Source: Myxococcales bacterium | GTDB lineage: Bacteria; Myxococcota_A; Polyangia; Polyangiales; Polyangiaceae | Direction of reading: 5' to 3' | Length of the DNA stretch: 53,115 nucleotides | Assembly: GCA_021847645.1 (NCBI GenBank) | Contig: JAJZQG010000026.1 | Span: 1-53,115 of the forward strand | Shown: in pieces, positions 45,154 to 53,115 of the stretch | Numbering within the stretch: the first letter of the stretch is position 1 | How the letters are laid out: every line of letters begins with the position of its first letter | Notes under the pieces: generated by a model | Told to the model about the DNA's origin: nothing | Databases searched by the model: none | Seen by the model: the letters and a program-made list of their open reading frames with translations, nothing else | Position numbers and translations under genes: made by a program

Positions 45154-45921
45154 ATGGGCATCTTGGACCAGGCAAGCGGCATCGGGAGCGTGCTCCTCGT
45201 AGGCGACTACGGTAGCGGCAAGACCGAGATTGCCGTCAATCTGGCCTTCCATCTGGTAGCCGGGCGTTCGGCCCCGGGCACCTGCGCCGACTCCCGTCCC
45301 CTGGCCATCGCGGACCTGGACCTGGTCAATCCCTACTTCCGCTGCCGCGAGGCCCTCGAGCCCCTCGAGGCGGCGGGCGTCCGGGTCGTCGTGCCTCCGG
45401 GCGGACAGCGCTACGCCGACCTTCCCATCCTCCTGCCCCAAGTCCGCGGCCTGTTGCAGGGCACCGCCGTGATGTCGATCCTCGACGTCGGCGGCGACGA
45501 GGTCGGCTCGCGCGTGCTGTCCGCGTTGTCCACGTCCTTCGACAGCACGCGGCACGCGTTCTGGTTCGTGCTCAACACCCGCCGTCCGTTCAACGACACG
45601 GCGGCGGGCTGCCTGAAGACGATTCGTCGGATCGAGGCCGCCTCGAGCCTGCGCGTGACGGGGTTGGTACCCAACACGCACTTGATGGACGAGACCACGC
45701 CGGAGATGGTGCTGGACGGGGTGGCCGTGGCGCGGCAAGTCGCGCAAGAGCTGGGCGTGGGCATCGCTTTCGTGGCGATGATGCAACAGGTGGCGGGCCG
45801 GATGGCACCCGAGGCGATCCGCGAGCCCGTGTTGAAGATGAGAAGGATCATGGTTCCGCCGTGGCTCCGGCGGGACATCCCCAAGACGGGGCCGGACTTC
45901 TTCCGGTCGCGTCCGGTCTAG
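45154..45921 (+). CDS. P-loop ATPase associated with the 2-oxoacid oxidoreductase operon
   Basis: This 255-residue protein has a Walker A LLVGDYGSGKTEIAVNLA near the N-terminus, ADLDLVNPYFR as a possible switch region and SILDVGGDEVG as a Walker B-like strand, giving a SIMIBI/MinD-like pattern. Similar ATPases accompany Fe-S or oxidoreductase genes in other bacteria, and I infer a maturation or cofactor-insertion role. It is the first gene of the operon, 12 bases before the ferredoxin subunit. The ATG at 45154 is preferred; an upstream in-frame extension reads poorly. Confidence 0.75.
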   Translation: MGILDQASGIGSVLLVGDYGSGKTEIAVNLAFHLVAGRSAPGTCADSRPLAIADLDLVNPYFRCREALEPLEAAGVRVVVPPGGQRYADLPILLPQVRGLLQGTAVMSILDVGGDEVGSRVLSALSTSFDSTRHAFWFVLNTRRPFNDTAAGCLKTIRRIEAASSLRVTGLVPNTHLMDETTPEMVLDGVAVARQVAQELGVGIAFVAMMQQVAGRMAPEAIREPVLKMRRIMVPPWLRRDIPKTGPDFFRSRPV

Positions 45922-45933
45922 GAGGCGCCGAAC

Positions 45934-46194
45934 ATGCCGAGCATTCAGGTGGACCGCGATCGCTGCAAGGGCTGCGAGCTGTGCAATGCGGCGTGCCCGC
46001 AAGGCATCATCGCGATGTCCAGCGAGATCAATCTGAAGGGCTACTTCTTCGCGAAGGTCATCGAGCCGGCGCGCTGCATCGGCTGCATGCTGTGCGCGCT
46101 GTCGTGTCCCGATCTGGCCATCAAGGTCCACGGCACCTCGGTGCAATACCGGCTGTACGACTACGGGCCGATGTCGCAGGCGGCAGGGAGGTAG
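45934..46194 (+). CDS. 2-oxoacid:ferredoxin oxidoreductase delta (ferredoxin) subunit
   Basis: This 86-residue 2[4Fe-4S] ferredoxin has CKGCELCNAACP and CIGCMLCALSCP, the normal spacing for KorD/VorD subunits. It passes electrons from the TPP-containing catalytic subunits to an acceptor. It directly precedes the alpha subunit gene, with 5 bases between. Confidence 0.92.
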   Translation: MPSIQVDRDRCKGCELCNAACPQGIIAMSSEINLKGYFFAKVIEPARCIGCMLCALSCPDLAIKVHGTSVQYRLYDYGPMSQAAGR

Positions 46195-46199
46195 AGACG

Positions 46200-47270
46200 A
46201 TGGCGAAGAAGCTGATGAAGGGCAATGAAGCCATCGGCGAGGCGGCGATCCAGGCCGGCTGTCGCAACTACTTCGCTTACCCCATCACGCCGCAGAGCGA
46301 GGTGGCCGAGTACCTGGCGCGTCGCATGCCGGAGGTCGGCGGCAACTTCGTGCAAGCCGAGAGCGAGCTGGCGGCGAGCAATATGGTGTTCGGCGCGGCG
46401 GCCACCGGCGAGCTGGTCTTCACCACCTCCTCGAGCCCGGGCATCAGCCTGATGGCCGAGGCCATCTCGTACATCGCCGGCGCGCAGCTGCCCGCCGTGT
46501 TCGTGAACATCGTGCGTGGCGGCCCCGGTCTCGGCGGCATCCTCCCGGCACAGTCCGACTACTTCCAGTCGACCAAGGGCGGCGGCCACGGCGACTACCG
46601 CTTGCTGGTGCTCGCGCCCGCCACCGTCCAGGAGGCCGTGGACCTGATGATGCTCGCGTTCCGCCTCGCGTGCAGATATCGCAATCCCGTGCTGGTGCTG
46701 GGCGACGGCATGATCGGCCAGATGATGGAGCCGGTGGAGTTCAATCCCCCTCCGCATGCCGACGACGTGGCTCCGATCGAGACCTGGGCGACCAGTGGGG
46801 CAAAGGGCCGCAAGAGCAACATCGTGCGCTCGCTGTACCTGGACCCGGAGGTGCTCGAGAAGAACAACCACGCGCTGGCCGCCAAGTACAAGCGCTGGGA
46901 GCGCGACGAGATCCGCTACAAGACCTACAACTGCGACGGCGCGCCGCAGCTCCTGCTGGTGGCCTACGGCACGACGGCTCGCATCTGCCAGAGCGCCATC
47001 GACGATCTCAAGCGCGAGGGCATCGAGGTGGGGCTGCTGCGCCCGATCACGCTCTATCCCTTCCCGAGCGCGGCCGTCGCCGAGCTGGCCGATCGAATTG
47101 GCAAGGTCATGTCGGTCGAGATGAGCATGGGCCAGATGGTGGAGGATGTGCAGGCCGCTGCTGGCCGTGGCATCAAGGTCGCCTTCTTCGGCCGCACGGG
47201 CGGCATGGTGCCGTCGCCCGACGAGGTGGCGAATCACGTGCGCCAGTACCTGAAGGGAGCGGTGTCATGA
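46200..47270 (+). CDS. vorB: 2-oxoacid:ferredoxin oxidoreductase alpha subunit (VorB/KorA type)
   Basis: This 356-residue subunit begins MAKKLMKGNEAIGEAAIQAG, followed by YPITPQSEVAEYL, the hallmark of VorB/KorA-type alpha subunits. TTSSSPGISLMAEAISY and NIVRGGPGLGG are further family segments. It binds the 2-oxoacid and cofactor with the beta subunit. The size and the separate small delta and gamma subunits indicate a four-subunit enzyme for branched 2-oxoacids (2-oxoisovalerate) or 2-oxoglutarate; the sequence alone does not decide which. Its stop overlaps the beta start (ATGA). Confidence 0.92.
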   Translation: MAKKLMKGNEAIGEAAIQAGCRNYFAYPITPQSEVAEYLARRMPEVGGNFVQAESELAASNMVFGAAATGELVFTTSSSPGISLMAEAISYIAGAQLPAVFVNIVRGGPGLGGILPAQSDYFQSTKGGGHGDYRLLVLAPATVQEAVDLMMLAFRLACRYRNPVLVLGDGMIGQMMEPVEFNPPPHADDVAPIETWATSGAKGRKSNIVRSLYLDPEVLEKNNHALAAKYKRWERDEIRYKTYNCDGAPQLLLVAYGTTARICQSAIDDLKREGIEVGLLRPITLYPFPSAAVAELADRIGKVMSVEMSMGQMVEDVQAAAGRGIKVAFFGRTGGMVPSPDEVANHVRQYLKGAVS

Positions 47271-48061
47271 CAGCGTTGTTCACGCGCCCGCTGGCGATGA
47301 CCGAGACGATCACCCACTACTGCCCCGGGTGCACGCACGGCGTGATTCACAGACTGGTGGCCGAGGTGATCGACGAGCTGGGCATCGCCGAGCGCACGGT
47401 CGGAGTCGGTCCGGTGGGTTGCTCGGTGCTCATCTACAACTACTTCGCGGTGGACTTCCAGGAGGCGCCCCACGGCCGCGCTCCGGCGCTGGCGACGGGC
47501 GCCAAGCGCGCGCGTCCCGACCTGGTCGTCTTCACCTACCAGGGCGACGGCGACCTCGCGTCCATCGGCACCAACGAGATCATCCATGCGGCGAACCGGG
47601 GCGAGAAGTTCACGACGGTGTTCGTGAACAACGCGATCTACGGCATGACGGGCGGCCAGATGGCGCCGACCACGCTGCCGGGGCAGGTGACCACGACCTC
47701 GCCGCGAGGGCGCGACGTGAACACGGCGGGCTATCCGATGCGCATGAGCGAGCTGCTCTCGACGCTGCGCACGCCCGGCTACGTGGTGCGCACCAGCGTG
47801 CATTCCCCGCAGATGATCGTGCAGACCAAGAAGGCGATTCGTCGCGCCTTCGAGCTGCAAATGGCCAATCGCTGCTACACGTTCGTCGAGGTCCTCTCCA
47901 CCTGCCCGACCAACTGGGGCATTCCCCCGGTCAAGTCCCTCAAGTGGCTCCAGGACAACATGATCCCCTACTACCCGCTGGGCGTGTTCAAGGACCCGGA
48001 CATCGACGCAAGCCTCACGGGCCAGACACCGCGCCCATGGAGGGAGAGCCATGCAGACTGA
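47267..48061 (+). CDS. 2-oxoacid:ferredoxin oxidoreductase beta subunit (TPP-binding)
   Basis: This 264-residue subunit has YCPGCTHGVIHRL and the TPP/Mg motif GDGDLASIGTNEIIHAANRG ending in FVNNAIYGMTGGQ. These belong to the beta subunit of 2-oxoacid:ferredoxin oxidoreductases, which decarboxylate a 2-oxoacid and yield acyl-CoA and reduced ferredoxin. Its 3' end overlaps the gamma gene by 11 bases. Confidence 0.94.
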   Translation: MTALFTRPLAMTETITHYCPGCTHGVIHRLVAEVIDELGIAERTVGVGPVGCSVLIYNYFAVDFQEAPHGRAPALATGAKRARPDLVVFTYQGDGDLASIGTNEIIHAANRGEKFTTVFVNNAIYGMTGGQMAPTTLPGQVTTTSPRGRDVNTAGYPMRMSELLSTLRTPGYVVRTSVHSPQMIVQTKKAIRRAFELQMANRCYTFVEVLSTCPTNWGIPPVKSLKWLQDNMIPYYPLGVFKDPDIDASLTGQTPRPWRESHAD

Positions 48062-48593
48062 CGTCATGTTCGCCGGCTTCGGTGGCCAGGGCATCATGCT
48101 GATCGGCCAGATGCTCGCTTACGCCGGCATGGCCGAAGGCAAGAACGTGCTCTGGTTCCCGTCGTACGGCCCCGAGATGCGCGGCGGTACCGCCTACTGC
48201 ACGGTCGTGGTCTCCGACCGCGCCATCGGCTCGCCGATCATCGACCGCCCGCAGACCATCGCGGTGCTCAACCGTCCGTCGCTCGACAAGTTCCACACGA
48301 GGGTCCACGCCGACGGCCTGCTGATCATCAACACGTCGCTCATCGACGCGACCACCGACCGCACGGACATCGCGGTGCTGGACGTGCCGGCCAACCAGAT
48401 TGCGCTCGACTGCGGAACGGGCAAGGCGGCGAACATGGCGGTGCTGGGGGCCTATGCCGGGCGCACCAAGGCGGTGAAGCTCGATTCCCTCGAGGAGCTG
48501 GTGCGCTACCAGTTCAAGTCCAAGCCCCAGTTCATCGATGTGAACCTCAAGGTGCTGCACCGCGGCTGGGAACTGGGGGAGAGGGCGAACTGA
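48051..48593 (+). CDS. 2-oxoacid:ferredoxin oxidoreductase gamma subunit
   Basis: This 180-residue gamma subunit shows FAGFGGQGIMLIGQMLAYAG, then PSYGPEMRGGTAYCTVVVSD, the standard family landmarks. It completes the delta-alpha-beta-gamma set. A GGAGGGAG ribosome site lies inside the end of the beta gene. One base after its TGA stop the first hexanucleotide array begins. Confidence 0.94.
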   Translation: MQTDVMFAGFGGQGIMLIGQMLAYAGMAEGKNVLWFPSYGPEMRGGTAYCTVVVSDRAIGSPIIDRPQTIAVLNRPSLDKFHTRVHADGLLIINTSLIDATTDRTDIAVLDVPANQIALDCGTGKAANMAVLGAYAGRTKAVKLDSLEELVRYQFKSKPQFIDVNLKVLHRGWELGERAN

Positions 48594-48594
48594 T

Positions 48595-48724
<130 letters not shown>

Positions 48725-48762
48725 AAGACGATGACGGATTCGGATCGGCAGGTGGGATCGAA

Positions 48763-49256
48763 ATGAACGCAGTGGATCTGGCGCCGACGAACGAGATTCT
48801 GAAGAAGTATTCTGCGGACCCGCGGCACCTGGTGTCGGTGTTGCAGGACGTGCAGCTGGCCTATCGGTACTTGCCGCGCGAGGCCCTGGAGAAGGTGGCC
48901 CAGGCGCTCGGCGTGCCGCTGGCGAAGGTCTTCGGGGTGGCGACCTTCTACAAGGCGTTCACGCTCACGCCGCGGGGCAAGCGGGTGCTTCGCGTGTGCA
49001 CGGGCACGGCCTGCCACATCCGCGGGGCGCCGCTGCTGCTGACCGAGCTGCAGAAGCGGCTCAACATCAAGCCCGGCGAGACCACCGAGGACCTGGAGTT
49101 CAGCCTCGAGGCGGTCAACTGCGTGGGAGCCTGCGCGCTGGCGCCCGTGGTGGTGCTCAACGACACCGCCCACGGCAACCTGACCGTCAGCCGCGTGCGC
49201 CGCCTGCTCAACACCAAGGACAAGGCGGCATCCTCCAGCAAGGAGGAGGAGAACTG

Positions 49257-49257
<1 letters not shown>
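48763..49257 (+). CDS. NuoE/HndA-like [2Fe-2S] subunit
   Basis: This 164-residue protein has the NuoE fold: LVSVLQDVQLAYRYLPREAL, FGVATFYKAF and the [2Fe-2S] cysteines in CTGTACHIRGA and CVGACALAPVV. It transfers electrons between the flavin subunit and the rest of the complex. An N-terminal extension is absent. The C-terminus is a charged tail (DKAASSSKEEEN). Its stop codon shares a base with the next ATG (TGATG). The gene follows hexanucleotide array 1. Confidence 0.92.
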
Positions 49258-51219
<1,962 letters not shown>

Positions 51220-51257
51220 AAGTTAGAAGGATGGTTGCAGAAGATCGAGGAGACGGC

Positions 51258-52054
51258 ATGGCGTTCCACATGACGATCAACGGCAGGCGGGTGGAGGCCA
51301 ACGAGGGCGAGATGGTGCTCGCGACGGCCCGTCGGCACGGCATTGCGATCCCGACGCTCTGCCATCACGAGGCGGTGGAGCCGTTCGGCTCGTGCCGTCT
51401 GTGCATGGTGGAGGTGACCAAGGAGTCGTGGAAGGGCTGGAAGGGCCTGATGACGGCGTGCCTGTACCCGTCGGCGCCGGACCTGGTGATCGAGACGGAC
51501 AGCGCGCGGGTGCGCCAGGTGCGAAAGACCGTGCTGGACCTGCTGCTGGCGAGGTGTCCGGATGCGGACATCATCCGCGAGCTCGCGGCGCAGTACGGCG
51601 TGGAGCACACGAGCTTTACGCCGCGGGAGAACCCGGACAAGTGCATCCTGTGCGGGCTGTGCGTGCGCGTGTGCGAGACCGCGGCGACCGCGGCGATCTC
51701 GACGGTGCAGCGCGGGCATCATCGCGAGATCGGAACGCCCTGGGGCGGTCCGCCGCCGGACTGCATCGGGTGCCTGGCCTGCGCGCACGTGTGTCCCACC
51801 GGGCACATCCAGTACTCGGAGGCGGGCGGCGTGCGAAAGATCTGGGACAGGGAGTTCAAGCTGGTGCGCTGCAAGGAAACCAACAAGCCGCTGCCGATCA
51901 CCGAGGAGCAGGCGGCGTTCCTGGCCAAGCGCCAGGGGATGGATCCGAGCTACTTCACGCGGTCCGAGGAGGCGCAGCGCAAGAGCACGGCGATGACGCT
52001 CGGGCGGCTTGCGAAGTGGGACAAGCTCGGGCTGGTGCAGGAGGAGGTGAAGTC

Positions 52055-52058
<4 letters not shown>
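51258..52058 (+). CDS. HoxU/NuoG N-domain-like Fe-S subunit
   Basis: This 266-residue subunit has a plant-type [2Fe-2S] domain (TINGRRVEANEGEMVLATARRH, CHHEAVEPFGSCRLCMVEV), then the NuoG-like middle and two [4Fe-4S] motifs (CILCGLCVRVCE and CIGCLACAHVCP). It lacks the molybdopterin or hydrogenase domain, so it is a short HoxU/HndD-N-like electron-transfer subunit. I choose the ATG at 51258 because of the GAGGAG ribosome site and the matched 38-base spacing; 51231 is an alternative. Its stop overlaps the next start (ATGA). Confidence 0.9.
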
Positions 52059-52561
<503 letters not shown>

Positions 52562-52570
52562 AGGGCTGTC

Positions 52571-52611
52571 GACTCCAGGCGCCTGGAGTCCGGACTTCAG
52601 GCGCCTGAAGT
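52571..52611. terminator. Two adjacent perfect palindromes after the operon
   Basis: GACTCCAGGC with GCCTGGAGTC (52571-52590) and ACTTCAGGC with GCCTGAAGT (52594-52611) are perfect inverted repeats sharing the core CAGGCGCCTG. They lie directly after the last operon gene. They may form terminator-like hairpins, though no T run follows, or a protein-binding or transposon-end structure. Confidence 0.65.
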
Positions 52612-52625
52612 TGGAGCGCACGACG

Positions 52626-52742
52626 GTGGCGGGCGCCACATCGGGGCTGGCGGCCGCCACTTCGCGCGCTCCAGCCTTGATCTGCCGTGTCGAACGTTGC
52701 CGCAGGTCGCCGCACGGGCGTTGCCAAGTGGCGGGCCGCCAC
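52626..52742. repeat. Three GTGGCG-type short hairpins
   Basis: GTGGCG-GG-CGCCAC (52626-52639), TGGCGG-CCGCCA (52648-52659) and GTGGCGG-G-CCGCCAC (52728-52742) are inverted repeats with a shared core, between the operon and the transposase gene. They could be the terminal structure of an IS91-like element or a dispersed palindromic repeat. Confidence 0.6.
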
Positions 52743-52815
52743 CCGCTGAGCTGCGCCGAGCCCTTGATTTCAAGCGCTTGGGCGGCGGCACGGCGCTCGC
52801 TCCCATCGCGGGGCG

Positions 52816-53115
52816 ATGGCGTCGTGCGCCGCACGCAGTGCAGCATCGGCCCCGGGCAAGGCAGGGGCACGGCCGACGTATGCGCGCAGAGAGCCCGAGA
52901 AGACGGCACTCTGGCAGGTGGTGAACGCGCATCTCGAGTCGTTCCTTCGCTACACGCGCGACAACTACAAGCGGCCGCTGCCCCGGTATGTCGAGCTGGA
53001 GCTGCGACGATTTCTTCGTTGCGGCCTTTTGCGATGTGGCCTGACAAGACTCCGGTGTCGACGGTGCGGCAAGGACATGCTGGTCGCGCACTCGTGCAAG
53101 GGGCGCGGAATCTGC
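52816..53115 (+). CDS. IS91-family transposase, 5' part (cut by window end)
   Basis: This frame is open to the last base of the window. Its 100 visible residues include HLESFLRYTRDNYKRPLPRY, then ELRRFLRCGLLRCGLTRLRC and RRCGKDMLVAHSCKGRGIC. The last part is the zinc-binding N-terminal module of IS91/IS801-type HUH transposases (LVAHSCKGRG signature with paired cysteines). These enzymes move DNA by single-strand rolling-circle transposition. I place the start at the in-frame ATG 52816, but it could lie further downstream. Whether the element is complete cannot be seen. Confidence 0.82.
   Translation, partial: MASCAARSAASAPGKAGARPTYARREPEKTALWQVVNAHLESFLRYTRDNYKRPLPRYVELELRRFLRCGLLRCGLTRLRCRRCGKDMLVAHSCKGRGIC

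Overview
The window is high-GC, densely packed DNA from what looks like a Myxococcota bacterium, probably of the Polyangia type. The evidence is the NtrC-type enhancer-binding regulator, a giant Ser/Thr kinase with AAA and TPR modules, Gly/Thr/Ser-rich lipoprotein linkers (SATGGAGGT repeats), a MYXO-CTERM-like C-terminus, and strong GC bias that leaves long antisense shadow frames open. The taxon is inferred from gene content only. The window carries dnaA with a cluster of DnaA-box-like sites, so it probably includes the chromosomal origin.

Layout. 0.1-2.8 kb: two VapC toxin genes flank a minus-strand pair made of a Tat-type lipoprotein with two KYGGPP motifs and a radical SAM/SPASM enzyme. 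2.8-7.4 kb: a small unknown gene, an NtrC-type regulator and its histidine kinase (ATGA overlap), a ComF-like gene and a convergent Gfo/Idh/MocA oxidoreductase. 8.3-12.7 kb: a coupled cluster of lysine 2,3-aminomutase, two different Ddl-like ATP-grasp ligases and an FGE-fold putative lipoprotein. 12.7-19.6 kb: envelope and polysaccharide genes (expansin-like lipoprotein, LamB-type porin, GH13 amylase lipoprotein, extensin-like protein). 19.6-27.3 kb: YihY/BrkB protein, alpha/beta hydrolase, two cell-surface proteins, HemD with a vestigial methyltransferase domain, a Tat-lipoprotein superoxide dismutase, an AhpD-like protein and uridine kinase. 27.5-41.4 kb: signalling and RNA-modification genes, several with eroded catalytic motifs (pseudo-cyclase in the kinase, pseudo-ThpR, degenerate HD-GYP), and a RluA-RlmI fusion. 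41.4-43.9 kb: dnaA and the putative oriC. 43.9-44.9 kb: an outer-membrane beta-barrel gene.

45.15-52.56 kb is one nine-gene operon: a P-loop ATPase, a four-subunit 2-oxoacid:ferredoxin oxidoreductase, then NuoE-, NuoF- and HoxU-like subunits and a four-cluster ferredoxin. Together they should couple 2-oxoacid oxidation, via ferredoxin, to the NAD(P) pool. Three arrays of the same hexanucleotide (GAGCAC)n, all on the same strand, interrupt only this operon. Two sit immediately after stop codons and end exactly 38 nt before the next ATG. The third is translated as (Ser-Thr)11 at the N-terminus of the ferredoxin. After the operon come two perfect palindromes, three GTGGCG-type hairpins and the 5' part of an IS91-type transposase cut by the window end.

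The strongest candidates for something undescribed are (1) the hexanucleotide arrays of the oxidoreductase operon, (2) the KYGGPP lipoprotein with its radical SAM partner, and (3) the lysine aminomutase / double ATP-grasp / FGE-fold cluster. Functions are assigned by reading motifs; no database search was run.
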